Source: Pyrenula massariospora (lineage: Eukaryota > Ascomycota > Eurotiomycetes > Pyrenulales > Pyrenulaceae). Taken from it: DNA of 64,000 nt. The position numbers and the translations under genes were made by a program. The stretch covers positions 868,001-932,000 of the forward strand of contig JAGFMI010000004.1 in the NCBI GenBank assembly GCA_021030905.1, written 5' to 3'. This document shows positions 1 through 12,235 of the stretch, in pieces; position 1 is the first letter of the stretch; the number at the start of each line of letters is the position of its first letter. The notes beneath the pieces are model-generated. The model ran no database searches and had not been told where the DNA came from. It saw nothing but the letters and a program-made list of their open reading frames with translations.

Positions 1-1756
1 AAACACTCACCAGGCTGACATGTATATCGGCAGGTACAGAGAAGGAAACGATTACCGTGCAGCCTCACGGGCGGGAAAAGATGTTGGAAATTTGTCGTGG
101 CTTTACCATCTCATCAGAAATAATACCTGGACATCACCTATGAAGCGCCTGATGCACTACCCGATTGATCGTGAGGGTCTGCCTGAGTTTAAGAAATACC
201 GGATCAGCCTTTCTAACTACAGTGGCGAAGCTAGGATCTACCTTGAGAACCTAATAAATGCTACCGGGGCTGAATGCACTAAGACCTTGAAGCAAGACAA
301 TACCCACTTAATTACCGCCTATAAGATGAGCGAGAAATGCCAAGCTGCAGAAGATTGGGGCATCCACCTTATCAATCACCTCTGGCTGGAGGAGAGCTAT
401 GCTAAGTGGAAGCTGCAAAGCATAACTAATCCGCGGTTCACTCATTTCCCTGCGAGGACGAATCTGGGCGAAGTTGTTGGTCAAACTCCGATTGATCGCA
501 AAGCTGTGGAACAAATCTTTTTCCCACCAGAGGAAGATGTCGAAATGGGAGACGATGAGACTGACTCAGAGCTTCAGGGAGAACCTATCAAAGCAGTCCA
601 AATTCCCCAGAGCAGTATGGTGAGTGTTGCAAAGAAGCGTGGTCGCAAGCCGGGCAAAGTCCTTAGCCCCAAACCTTCACACGACCAGAAGCTAGCCAAT
701 ATTCGAAAGCCTCAGACGCCTGCAATCTCAAGACATACAGCTCCAGGGAAAGAGAATGAGACCCCTGGAACGGGCAGTAGTAGAAAGTCGAAAGATGCAG
801 CTGCAGCTAAATTACACGGCTATGCCGACGATATTGCCCTTTATGAAAAGGAAAGAAAGAGAGTCGGTGGTGTAATTTACGGCGGCAGAAGAAAGAATAG
901 CGAAGATCGCGCGCGCCATGGCCGGAAACATTCTCTCGAAGACAATGAAGCATCAGATAGCACCGTGGGAGCTACATGGGGAAACAAGAAGCAGAAGTCT
1001 ACAGAGACCATGCAACTCCTCGTGACCAAGTTTGGTCGTTGGGTTGATCAAATGGGCACTGAAGGGGAGGACAAGGTAATGCTTGCAAGACTCACACGAG
1101 AAAGATTGTTTTGCTGACTATCTTATCAGAGGCGTCTTCGTGCGCTCGGTATCAACATAACCCAAGATCCGGCCCATTGCACCCACCTTGCCGCACCATC
1201 TATTCTCCGAACACAGAAATTCGTTCTTGCCCTCTCTTACGCCCCCACAGTTGTCAGCACCGAATATCTCGAAGCATGCCTCGACAAGAACGAATTCCTG
1301 AATCCAGATGATTATCTTCTTTCCGATCCTTCTGGTGAGCAGAAACTTGACATCAATCTTTCTGAATCCCTACTACGCGCGGAGCGGAACAAAAATGATC
1401 TGTTCTCCGGCCGTAATTTCTACTGCATTGAAAGCATCAATGGCGGATTTGCCACTTTTCAAGCAATAATTCAGACCAATGGCGGGAAATGCATGACGTA
1501 CCGCGGGCGGCCTGGGACTATAGTACCGTCTCGACGGGCCGGAAGTGAAGCAAGCGGCGCTACAGAAGATGATGTTGACGCCGAAGTATATCTGCTCAGT
1601 GGCGCTGACAAAGAGCACAAGAAGTTGTGGGCAAAGTTCAAACAGATGGCAAAGGGGAGTCGGAAGATTCCAAAGATCGTTAGAAGCGATTGGGTTTTGG
1701 AATCTGCAATGGCTCAGGAGATACTACCAGTCGAGAATTATGAGCTTGATGACTAA
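1..1756 (+). CDS. RTT107: BRCT-domain DNA-damage protein, Rtt107/Brc1-like (5' end outside window)
   Basis: The reading frame is open from base 2, so the gene enters from the left edge; exon <2..1075 joins 1130..1756 through a 54-nt GTAATG...TCAG intron in phase 0. Visible in order: the end of a BRCT repeat with VGNLSWLYHLI, a second BRCT with ISLSNYSGEARIYLENLI and WGIHLINHLWLEES, a basic AT-hook-like linker (KKRGRKPG), then a C-terminal BRCT pair ending in KIPKIVRSDWVLESAMAQE. This order fits fungal Rtt107 (S. pombe Brc1), a chromatin scaffold that binds phosphorylated H2A through its last BRCT pair and supports repair of stalled replication forks. The linker is long, low-complexity and rich in S/T-P sites, so it may be phospho-regulated (inference). 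Family assignment is good; the exact orthologue is inferred because the N-terminal repeats are missing. Confidence 0.8.
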
Positions 1757-2273
1757 ATGCTGAGCAGCTACATAGGCTGCGCATTTCGGTTGCATCTGCA
1801 TTGGAACCTTTTGGCGTCTTTAGGCATATTGATCAAATGAGCACGGGCGTATTGGTAAAAGATGAGCTCTTGCAAAGGGTTTGAAACCAACTTGCCGATT
1901 TCGGTGGCTATTCTCTATGAAATTATGACAGGCTCCTGATTACAGGACCTTTGCTGAATGGCACATAGCAAGACTTCTCGGTTTCAAATAGCTTTATTCA
2001 AAGAACACGTCCAAAATAGATAGTAACAAACTAGGCAAAATAGAACGCTTCCGAATTTTCCCGGCTCGTATTCGTATCCATGTCGGGTAAAGCTTTCTGA
2101 GCTGGGGGTTAGAATAAGCTCCTGCGTGAGTGTAACATTTCTCATCGTCCATATTCAGATCTTTGATAAATTTCTTGATTTATTAAGGTTGTCTGCTTCG
2201 ATTTTATTCGTTTTTCAAGTCAATACGCACTAAATCTCCAACGCTCCTTCAAGTCCCTCATTTCGCAGAACTA
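1757..2273. other. Intergenic: Rtt107 3' end to small membrane-protein promoter
   Basis: No coding potential is seen. It should contain the 3' UTR of the BRCT gene and the promoter of the next gene; the AT-rich stretch at about 2155-2230 leads into the start codon at 2274. I recognise no specific site. Confidence 0.5.
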
Positions 2274-2639
2274 ATGCGCGCTTCACCACCTTTACGATCC
2301 CTCCTATCTTGCAACTACCATTCCCCTCCCTCTCTACACACTGGATCTCGATTATCAACCAAAAAGCCATCAGAATCCCCCCAGATCCATGTTTCGAAGT
2401 ACCAGCCTACCACTCTCCTTCTGACGAGGCGCCTAAGCTCAAATCCGGACCCAAAGCCGCCACGCTCAGCTCTCTTAGAGCTTGTGCACAGACTCCAGGG
2501 TCTGGACCGCAGGACGCGGATTATCATTGTTGTTTTCTTCTCAATTGCAGGGACGGCGGAGACGGTGTTTTGGACGCGGGCGGCGGTGAGGTGGTGGAGG
2601 GGTGGGGATGGGCAGCGGGGTGATGGAGGGGAGGAATGA
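2274..2639 (+). CDS. Small mitochondrial-type single-pass membrane protein, uncharacterised
   Basis: Intronless frame of 121 aa. The N-terminal 70 residues are rich in S, T, R and K and poor in acidic residues, as in a mitochondrial presequence. They are followed by an amphipathic segment (ALLELVHRLQGLDRRTR) and one hydrophobic helix (IIIVVFFSIAGTAETVF) at about residues 83-99, then a short WTRAAVRWWRGG tail. Short proteins of this type recur in filamentous fungi, but I know no function; an inner-membrane assembly or respiratory role is a guess. The start is the first ATG after an AT-rich leader. The overlapping open frames at 2309 and on the minus strand are more arginine- or proline-biased and lack this organisation. 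Confidence 0.6.
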   Translation: MRASPPLRSLLSCNYHSPPSLHTGSRLSTKKPSESPQIHVSKYQPTTLLLTRRLSSNPDPKPPRSALLELVHRLQGLDRRTRIIIVVFFSIAGTAETVFWTRAAVRWWRGGDGQRGDGGEE

Positions 2640-5493
2640 TTAGGGGGCGGAGGGGTAGGGAGTTGGAGAAGTGTGTGTAACGGGAATCTCTACTCATTTA
2701 TTTTGGGCTGGTGGGGAGTACCTATTAAAGGTTGGGGGTTGAGCGTTGTGTGTATCCTAGGCGTTCTGGTTGGCTATTCTGACGGATTATCTCCCTGCTC
2801 TCAGAAAGATAGGATGGTAAAGTGGAAGCACGATAGGTATTTTAGAGTCACATTGTCGCAGGATATAGAACATATAATGCAAGAGCTATTGTTGCTATAA
2901 CCGCCGTAATTACGGAGGGTCAATCTGCAACACACATTGATATTTCCGTAAAATGCAGGTGAGCCTTTGGAACTACGAGACAGATTGAGGCTAATTTTAC
3001 GGAACACCGTGAATAAAAAATGGAATTGAGAAGGTTGACTCGGAACCGCGCTTTCCTTCAGTCTGGCTTGGTCTTGCTCTTGCTAGCAAAGAGATGGTCT
3101 TGAGGGATCTGCAAGCCCCTTTCGTGGTCCGTAGCCCTTTTCAAGGCCCTTTTCATGGCCGCGAGCTCTGGCAGTCTTGGGGGGAAGCTACCAGTAGGTC
3201 ACTAATCGAGGAACCTAGCTGCGCTGCGGGCTCATTAAGAATGTGTCATTAGCAACGAGCACAAGATAGTCTGTATGAATCTATCTACAGAGTACTGTAG
3301 TGAAGGCTCATTTTGATATTTCGTGCATTGCCAACTTACTAAACACGGGCGACCAGCGGAAAAGGATGTTATGCAGGGTTTCATTCTCCGCCCCTCCCCG
3401 GAGTGGGACATCCCCGCGAGAGCCTCGCCGCCGCCAACCGCCTCACTTTCAAAACAAACATTGGGTGGACAGGCTCCGAAATTCGATCTGACTCTTGCCA
3501 ATGCTTCTGTTATTTCACCATTTCACTTCGTGTCTTGCTACAATTTTCGTTATTTTTTGAGCCGTTCAAAAGGTGACCCTCAGTTTCTGTCGCATATCGT
3601 GGATTTCATCACCATGCCATTAAATTCCATTTTTGAAATGCCTCACCTTTTTTGCAAGGTAAGAAACGGAGTTGAGATCAAAGCCGATCAAATTTTGAAC
3701 GTTTTCGATCAGTCTTTGACATCTTCAATCATTTTGCCTCATGGAGTCATTTTCTAAACTATGTTATTCGCTGAGATTATTGTAAGGACTTCTTTGTAGT
3801 CCTGCAAAAAAGTTTTGCCAGGCACTTAGTGCACATCTCGTACACAATTGTCAACGCTGTGACTTCCATTCAGAGGCGCCACCACCGGAAGCGGTCCTGT
3901 CCTTACCGTCTCGCAAACACATATTGACCGTGAAAAATCATTGTCAAGTAGACTCGCGCTGTCGAATCTTCAACCGTTCTTCAACCGTTCTTAAACACCC
4001 TCACAGCCCACTAAACATGAATAAGTTGAAGGCTTGTCGCGCTCGGCTTACCTTCGGCTCTAGTTTCTCACGCTATACCTGAAAGAATAATCCACCCTCA
4101 CCCCATATCCCTTTGGAAGGTTCATTCCAACAACGCCTGGAAATCTGCAGAGCCCTTAGCGGAATAGCTCCCAACGACTCTTTCACCATTTATATAAATT
4201 CGCGGCCAGGTGGCACGTAAATTCCCTTGCAATTGTCATTTTTTCCAGTATAACTAAGCGGTAAGAACTTGGTGATTTAGCACATCAGCAGACAATTCAG
4301 AGTTGAACATGCCGTCAAGCATGCCTCCAAGCGACAATCGTCTATGGTCCCAACGTTCAGACTCGAAAAAGATGTCAAACCGTCCGCCTTTGTCTTCGCC
4401 AACAATAATATCTCCGATGCCATTGCCTATCGCCACTACCGTACAGTTCCAACTCATCCTTTCCTAGGAGAATATTCTAATGGCAGAACAACTAGTCTAT
4501 GCATGAACAGATCCCTGTTCACCCAATCCAGAAGATGCCGAAGCCAGTCTTGACGTCGACCACAAGGATGGCGACCTCGAGAAAGGAAGGAACAGGCTCG
4601 AGTCTTCGGCCCGAGCGCATCTGACCCATCAGTAATTTCTTCCTCTCGTTCGCATCATGGTCCAGAAATGTATCGCCCTCACATGCTCATCAAACTTTAT
4701 CTACGGCGTCCTAAATTCCCCCATTCTAGATCAATTTACCGCGCATAAGTTCGCTGACTCTGGCCTTGCAACTGGATCCCATTTGATTAGGAGGAAGTCA
4801 TCTGGGCTGGTATACTTTCAATACTTTCACAACGAGATCGATCGCAACTTCTGTCCAGACGATGAGAGAAGTACATCAGAGAATGGGATAGAGGATTCTA
4901 AGCCGCTTTCGGCAAGGGAAGGTGGAGCTAATTTGTTTATGTGACTATGAGGCAGAGGGAGTTTGTTGCGTCAATTTGCACCAGATTGGGATCTTCATTA
5001 CTCCTTTTGCAAATTTTTTCTTAGCAATGAGAAGTCTTCCTGAAGATTCTTTCAAATTTTCATCAAGCGTGCACTAGTTACCCGCGCCTGGCTGTCTTTG
5101 GCAAAATTTTTCCCCTGTTGCTTATTTGATATTTTTACTGCAATTTTAATGAACTACTGCGGTCCTACCAACTTCCTCTCTCACCGTAGAGATCTTTATT
5201 CCCAAATTATCGTTCAAGTTGCGTGTGTCTATCTCGATTAGAGCTGAAAGTAGATCTTACCGTTGTCTCTAGGGAGGAGGTATCTAAACGGAGTGAGTAA
5301 GTAGAACCTACTCTTCAGGAATTCGAGACGAGAGCCAGAGATTTTGCGAGACTTCGCCTTGGTTACATACATTTATCACTGATTGTTACATAAGAAGCAC
5401 CCAAGGAAGTATAGAGGGGCATCTCCCCACGTGAGTACATTTGCATGCTAACTGCAGCGCGCTGTCATGTTGAGTGACACCGAACTACAGAAA
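2640..5493. other. Intergenic with weak coding traces at 4309-4635
   Basis: No intact gene is supported. One segment deserves mention: an ATG at 4309 opens a serine/proline-rich frame of about 52 codons (beginning MPSSMPPSDNRLW) that runs to 4467. A second open stretch around 4530-4635 contains PEDAEASLDVDHKDGDLEKG before a stop. A donor-like GTACAG and an acceptor-like TGAACAG lie between them, but joining at those sites in phase 0 gives a different downstream frame. This may be a small spliced gene or a decayed one. Frames at 3323-3757 and 4657-4944 look like chance. Confidence 0.3.
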
Positions 5494-6309
5494 CTACAAA
5501 GATGAAGCAGCTGGAAAGTGCTTATAACCCGAACCATTGACGAACGTCTGTTGCCACGGCCCCTGCGACTTGCCTTCGGCGAGTTGAAGGTACAATTCTC
5601 CATGCGCCTCTCCGTGAAGATCCATGTATGCCGGTGACCCATCGGCTTTCCGTTCGTCGCCATAATAGAATCTGATTTCTGTCAATTTCGTCACAGGGGA
5701 ATTTAGAGTGGGGCGAATGCATACTTGAACCCTTGATCCTTGTAGGCTGCAGCGGCACATTCGATAATGGACGCCGTTGCCGACTTTCCGACGCCCAAGT
5801 CCATGAGTGGTGCCATGGTCATGGTATTCAATGCATTACCCGTGAAGATGAATGTTTTCGATGCAGATGCAGGGAGCTGTTCGAAGCCCAAGACAGCCTG
5901 CTGTGCTGCGACGAAGGCGCTGGTGGTGTTGATATTGAGATCTCGAGTGAAGTCATTCAACGGAAGTGAAAGTGGATTCTTCGGGTCGTTCCGGGTTGCT
6001 GCGCCAGCTTTAAGAATGTTAGAAGGATGCTGGTGGAGTCTTCGAGTTCTACGAGACATTCTCACCGTTGTAGACGACGACGCTTGGGAGACCTAGAGAT
6101 GCTTTGACTTTCGAAAATACCCCGACAACAGAGGCCGGATCGGATAAGTCGCTTGAGATGTTTACTTGGTCTTTATTACCCCCTTCCTCCTTCAGACTCC
6201 TTGCTGCGAGGGCGACCTTGTAGCCTTTCGCGGCAAAGGCTCGAGCCACGGACTGGCCAACATTGGCCCCTGAGCCGAGAATGAGGATGACTGGAGGTGT
6301 GCTTGGCAT
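5494..6309 (-). CDS. Short-chain dehydrogenase/reductase family protein, atypical active site
   Basis: Three exons on the minus strand: 6309-6066, 6007-5725 and 5671-5494, with introns of 58 nt (GTGAGA...AAAG) and 53 nt (GTATGC...ATCAG). The product is 234 aa, the usual length for a compact SDR. The Rossmann nucleotide motif ILGSGANVGQSVARAF is at residues 9-24, an NAG-like element (VVYNAG) ends exon 1, and the C-terminus (FYYGDERKADGSPAY...GPWQQTFV) is typical of a fungal SDR subgroup. The classical catalytic Tyr of YxxxK is replaced by Leu (LGVGK, residues 152-156); only the Lys remains. Cofactor binding is likely; substrate unknown. Catalysis may be changed or lost, although I believe relatives share this feature. 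The gene stands alone, transcribed away from the neighbouring epimerase-like gene. Confidence 0.85.
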
Positions 6310-7636
6310 GATTTCGATTGTCTAAAGAATAATGGGATAATGATCCTAGAGCAAAAGGCTCTATGTCTTCTTATACTCTTATCGATAATGAAAGCATAAT
6401 TCAACAACCATCATGAGTGCTCTACATTTCTAATCGTCTGACCTAAAGCAGCGCCAATAGGTCATCAATATTGCATCCCAACTGCAAGCCACAATTGCGG
6501 CAGTGCTGCTTTAGTGTGAATGATCAATCGCACCATTACATCAATCCTTTTTGCACCAGAACTACAAGGCTTAACTATGAGGGTGCCGCTTTAGCAGAAA
6601 TGATCAAGCGAGGCTGACCAATTGTGCCTTGGCCGATGACCAATCGCACTATAAAATAGCCGTGCAAGGCGAGGAATCTTTCCGTTTTGCTTGCCCGATT
6701 CGGACGACCGCACCAATGGCCCGACTCCTACCTCACGAGGCTGGGTATCGGAACTGGTGCCACCAGGCTAATAATTGGACGCCCCACGATTTCTGATACT
6801 CAGCCTTGCTAGGGGACGATGGTGTTCTCGACTTCTACCTTTGCTAGTTTTGGCCTTTAAATGTGGTCATTAAACAATTTTGTCTTTTGCTACAGTCTGA
6901 AACCCTCGAGAGCGTGCATTTGTACAGCCCTTGAAACGGTTGGAAGATAGTACAGTACAATGACACCACTGCTAGGGAGCCGCACTCTAAGAAAACCGAC
7001 TTGCTGTGCCTCCCCCTCTCCAAAATCCCCTTTTCGGAAATAATCAGCACCCGCTAAGGGAAGGCCCGGGGGAATACTCAAGAATGCTTACTTCAAAGGG
7101 CGGATCATTCTCGCCGCAAACCCAGATTGAGCAAGCAAGAGCCAATTACTACTTATCGGTCATCCCGCTGTAACTGTCAAAGGTTTGTCCGCCCAATGGA
7201 CTACCCTGTATATTGGATGGCATGATTCAAGCACGGCTGGCGCGATCCTCCACATTTGCAACGGCACAACCGATAAGGGACATTTGTGCCGGAATAACAA
7301 ATAAGGTAATTGATGATCAACCATGGCTAATCGTCATTCATAGCTAATGGGTAGTCTTAACTCTGCTCACTGATCCCCGTGGTATTAGAATAAGGCACAG
7401 AGTTATTCGACAATGGCATGTGGAGTTTCAATCAAAGTGGGGTCTCAACGACACGTGGATCTTCAGTAGCACCAAGGTTGACTAATCGCCGCCTTCATAT
7501 ATATTGGAAATCAATACAAAATGCCAACGTCAATATAACCTTAAATTGAGGTCCTTTCGCCTTAAGCATCATGTCCAGCAGCATTGAAATCTGACACATA
7601 GGACAAAAGGGTTGCTTTTTCTCAAGCACGAACACG
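6310..7636. other. Divergent intergenic region between SDR and epimerase-like genes
   Basis: Two diverging oxidoreductase-type genes flank this region. An imperfect direct repeat is visible at 6502-6531 and 6582-6611 (shared GCTTTAG and ATGATCAA blocks, period 80 bp), and an AATCGCAC motif recurs at about 6526 and 6641. A CACTATAAAATAG TATA-like element is near 6647. No gene is seen; the frames at 6844-7081 look like chance. Confidence 0.4.
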
Positions 7637-9128
7637 ATGCCACCAAACATCTTGATCACTGGCGCCGCTGGCTACATGTATGCTTCAAGTTCGGAATTAT
7701 AGGTCAATAATTGACTTCATTCTAGAGGAGGATCCCTCGTGGCGGACTTCCTTGCCGGCAAGGATATTTCCATCGAAAAACAACACCTCAGTGCTGCAGT
7801 AAGATCTGAGGAACAAGCCAATGCCTTATCAAAATTGGGCATCAACGTGCTCCAATTAGACCTGACCGACGAACAAACCGTGGTGGAGAGTCTCGTACGC
7901 CACAATAGTGCGAATATCTCCGCAGTCAGACTCAGGCGGCAGGAAATTGATTGACCGCTTCCTAGTCAGCATTGTCATTCACACCACCAGCGCCATAGAC
8001 CCACGGCCGGCTGTTCATCTTATCAATGCGCTGAGTAAACAAAGGGAGGCTAGCGGGAAGGAAACCTATTTCATCCATGTAAGCATATTCCCACATATCG
8101 CCTCAACTTACTCACCGCGAGAAAGACCTCGGGATCGAGCGCATTCTTCCCGAGGACCGGCTGGCCAGCAGCAGATGTCAAAGACTCAGACCCGGTGTTT
8201 GATCAAGAAAAACAATTGGCAGATTCTTTTCCTATCCGAAATGTAAGGCCTCTGTGTTTCTGAGACTTAGGTTATGGGATTGTGGCTTCTAACTCAACCA
8301 GACCGACGTGACCGTCATCGAGCACGCCAAAGAACGAGGAGTGACCAGCTTCATCGTCGTACCCACCACAGTCTGTGAGTCCCGCCAAAGGACAGTAATG
8401 CTCAATTTCCTAGATGCTAACCGTCCCATCAAGACGGCAAAGGCACCGGCGAATGGAACAAGCTCTCCGTCGTCCTCCCCGTCCCCATCAAAGCCGCCAT
8501 CTCCAGCAAAACCGTCCACAAATTCGCCGAAAACAACGTACGCAACCCCTCCCCCCCTCTCCTGCCCAACCATCCCCACTATCCCCCCACTAACCAACCC
8601 CCCAGAACGTATCCGCCATCCACATCTCCGACCTAACCGCCCTCTACGCCCTCCTCATCGCCAAGATCCAGCGCCGCGAGCCCCTCCCCAGCGGCACGGA
8701 GGGCTACTACTTCGCGGCCGCGCACGACCTCCTGCGCTGGGAGATCGCGGACCGGCTCGCGCAGGCGCTGTGCGCGCGGGGGCTGGTGACGGGTGCGGAG
8801 GCGAGGGTTTGGGAGAGCGATGAGGCCGCCGCGGAGGGGCTCGGGGTGCCGGTGCGGTTTGTGGGGGTTTTGTGGAATTCGGGGTAGGTCTTTTTTTTTT
8901 GGCTCTGTTGGTTGGTTGGTTGGTTGAGGGATGAGAGTTGTGGCTAATGAAAGGGATGATAGGGCGAATCTTGTCTCCGAGAATACGTATAGGATTGGGT
9001 GGAGGCCGGCGTGGGATAAGGAGAGGTTTTTGGAGAATATTGATGATGAGATTGATGCTGTGCTGGAGCTTGGGAAGGCGAAGAGCAGTCTTATTGACTC
9101 TTTGTTTCAGGCTGCTGCGAAGTCGTGA
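7637..9128 (+). CDS. NAD(P)-binding epimerase/NmrA-like oxidoreductase, eight exons
   Basis: Reconstructed exons: 7637-7677, 7726-7907, 7966-8078, 8126-8242, 8302-8374, 8434-8537, 8606-8883 and 8963-9128. All seven introns (47-79 nt) are GT-AG, and the joined frame is 1074 nt, 357 aa. The N-terminus has the extended-SDR nucleotide motif GAAGYIGG (G9, G12, G15). Later blocks VIHTTSAIDP, VYGKGTGEWNKLSVVLP, HISDLTALYALL and IGWRPAWDKERFLENIDDE are typical of fungal nucleoside-diphosphate-sugar epimerase/NmrA-like proteins. These are soluble NAD(P) enzymes or redox sensors; the substrate cannot be told. Seven introns in 1.5 kb is far denser than neighbouring genes. Exon 7 is very GC-rich and codon-biased, unlike exons 1-3. 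Splice sites were chosen to preserve the family motifs and frame; exon 7/8 joining is the least certain. Confidence 0.85.
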
Positions 9129-11408
9129 TTGTGTCTGGGGTTGGGTCATTCTAGAGGCATAGTTACGGAGGGTCAGGCATTTGCATGAGATTCAACTACT
9201 TTCCATGCGACTAAACTACGTTGGGTGGTACAGAATCTAGTGGAACCTATGTCCACTTTCCCTGCCTGATGGGCAACCTTCTTGGATATGTTGACCATGG
9301 CCCGACGCGACGAATCGATTCTGTGTGTCACCCACAGCTTGACCTGTGAGTAGCTGGGTACCCGATAATAAGGAAGAAATTGAAGCAAGTAATAGCTCAC
9401 TCATGTATCGAAAAGATCATTATGATCTCCTATAAATAACCGCCAAGATCCGCAGCTGTTTGAAGATATCTGTTCGCTGATATCGACAAACTCCGAGCAC
9501 TGCTTAGAGCGACCGGTTTAGCACCCGGGTGCAGTTAGCGTATTTGTCCTAACCCACATCCATATTGCCACCGTCTTGACGCATCGGAGGTTGTAGAGGT
9601 ATGTGAAATTCTGTACAGGAATCTTCAAGGTCCTAATCGGTAACGTCGAGATACCTGTCTTCCATTGTGTGGAGATCTATGAGCACGGGGGTCCAGTGGC
9701 CGGAGAGATTGTGCAGGTCTTTGTTGAGGTTAGGGGAAGCCGGGAAAGAGAGATGGTGCCTTCAGGGGAGAAAGGGGGAAACATTTGGCAGTATTTTAAA
9801 AAGGGTGCCAGATGCTGGTGATGCCAGGGGAGCCTGCGGGTCCTGAAGCATAGGTGGTGGGAAAGACGTGATGGATGTAGGTCATCCATGTGTGATTCTG
9901 TGTAAGGAGAATAAGGCGTGTTGCGATCGGTAGAGGGGGGGAAGGCAGACGTCATAACCTAGATGGTGAATGTTTGCCTTTCTAGACAGGGGATGAGTGG
10001 CGAACTGCAGGCGATGATGGGCGGGCTGGTGCATAAGGTTTGGGAGACCTGTGCAAGTCGTCTCACGGATCATCTCGATTGCTGGTTACAATAGCCTGGT
10101 CACGTTGACTTTCGAATAAATTCCAAAAGCGGGTATTAAAAATGCAGACCCATCCGTGGTGAGATTACGAAACCGAAAACGCAGTCGGATGAGGCATTGT
10201 AGTAGCAGGATGGATAGAAGGGTACGTACCGAAATGACTGTAGCGTTTGGATCACAGTACATCGATGGATAGGGTTCGGTGCCAGGTCAAAGAAATTCAT
10301 GGCAATCTCAACCAGAACGTCTTTCAGAGGTTCGAGGATAGAACGTCATACATTGCATCAGATAAGCCAGCAAGCTTTGAGAACGCTGCAAAAGAAATAT
10401 TTCGAAGACAACATGATCAGTGATCCTCAAGCCACAATGATACTACCTTGCGGAGTAGGTGCGTAGGATAAATGCTTAATGGTAGGTAACGTTGCGCGTT
10501 TGACGCCCTGAGCCGCGACAACACCTGCCTGCCATTTTGAAATGGTTCGGAACCAGCTTGAAAATTTTTGCCCACATTACCCACCACAAGCTCGGAAACA
10601 CCGATCACTAAGCTGGGATCCTTTGGCAAGGCTTCCATGACCATTACTATCTTACTATTCATAAGTAGGCCAGCAGTGTTGGTTAGAGCACAATCAATAA
10701 AGCGATCATGGTCTGCTCCCGGATGATCCCTTGCCATTCGGAGGCTAACCGGGCAGGAAACTAGCGAACACGAGATATGGGCCGTGCACACTTTAGATTT
10801 ATGATGCAGATGCATCCCGCCGAGCGGTCTGAGTCAACGAGAAAGCGGCGTTGGCAATCGATTGTGGAGGTCTTGTGTCAGCCCTACGAGGTGGAGTAGG
10901 CGTGGATCGGCGTTAACAGTAACGGTTCCTTTATTGAGCCGTCGGCTCCGAAGGTGGTCCCAGAAAAGACGTTAACGATTGGAACTTTTGCCGGTCTGCT
11001 GCGGTCCGAGTCAGGTTCTGCGACCTCACGGCGAAACGGATCAAATGCAACCTAGACGCGACACCCAAGATGCAACGGAAGGGTCCCGGAGCTACGCGGC
11101 CCCCACGAGTCGACACCGCCACAAGTTCACTCGGATGACGAATCCGCGAGAACCTGTGGCTTGTCCAGCCAATAAATCGCAGCCACGGTGCGCCATAGTG
11201 CTTTCAGCTGATGCAGGTGCTCTGAGAAAAGAAAATTGCTGACTGATTATTTAGCTAAACCCCGCCCGTTCCGGACCTGGTCGTGCAGAGTTTTTATAGC
11301 CAATCATCTTAGTACAAGTGCCTTCCGAAACCGGATGGAATGAGGTCGACGAAAGAGGAAACCTTGGCCTCGCAACATTACCCAAGCACGTTGAGCCCGA
11401 GTCTTGAG
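9129..11408. other. Intergenic, nothing recognisable
   Basis: Several open frames exist on both strands (for example 9677-9955 and 10417-10815 minus), but none has a recognisable motif, a start context or plausible splice partners. I see no RNA gene or mobile element here. Confidence 0.4.
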
Positions 11409-12235
11409 CCGCATACGCGCAGTCACCAGCGCGGAGTTTAGAAATCAAGAAATGTTGGGTGTCAACAATGATGCAAGTACAAATTTCCAGTTCCACCCGG
11501 GTCATCTCTTCGCCTCGCAAATCATCTTCTCAGAAAGACACAAGGAGAAGATCTACTTTGTCTTCGTGGGAAAGAGAAAAGACAGACAGAAAGTCAATGA
11601 CCCTATTCCTAAAGACCTTGAATCTCCACGCCACGGACGACCCGCGAGCCACACTGGAACGACCAATTCCACTGGATGATGCAGGATAGAACCCTAGTCA
11701 TGAGGTGAGTTGATCTTAATTTAGTTTGAAAACATACGCCTCTCGATGTTGTATAAATTCAATGTAATTGCCATTACCAACATCGGTTTCTGTAGCAGAG
11801 AGCTTCGAACATTATTGCCAGTGGCAGAAAATCGCGCACAATCACCTCCTCGCAGTGATAAAAAAGCAACGAGAAATTATAACTGCCCCCTGCAGCGATT
11901 TCTGCGAGAAGAGGCGAGAGAAGGCGGAACAGTGCAGTATGCCGGAAGAGGGGAAGTTTTGCCGAGCGAAAGAAAGTACGCAATGAGAGAATACCTGCGA
12001 AGATGGGAGGGCCACTGGGCGGAAATGTGCGGTCAAGACGATAAGACCAGAAGAGCTTCCCATAACGGAGCGGAGGAGTGTCGAAGGAAGAGCAGACATG
12101 AGGGAGTTTGCGGAAGTGATGCGAGACATGAAGAATCAAGGACAAAATGAAGAGAAGGGTTTTGTGGTCTTGTGTACAGCAGACACCATGCAAAGCGTCA
12201 TCATTGGCAGGTTGTGTGGAGAGGTGAACAGATAG
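11409..12235 (+). pseudogene. Possible decayed spliced gene with in-frame stops
   Basis: One frame (position modulo 3 = 2) is open from 11409 to a TAG at 11687. It has protein-like content (SSTRVISSPRKSSSQKD, then RRRSTLSSWEREKTDR). A donor-like GTGAGT follows at 11705 and an acceptor-like TTCTGTAG before 11799. The same frame then runs from about 11799 to a TAG at 12233, interrupted only by TGA at 11984-11986; it reads CQWQKIAHNHLLAVIKKQRE before the stop and MREFAEVMRDMKNQGQNEEKG after it. The upstream and downstream parts do not join in phase at these splice sites. A degraded gene or a small gene with unrecognised splicing would both fit. No family recognised. Confidence 0.25.

Noticed and set aside
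10417-10815. 132-codon minus-strand frame
   Set aside because: No motif, no promoter feature and no recognisable homology.
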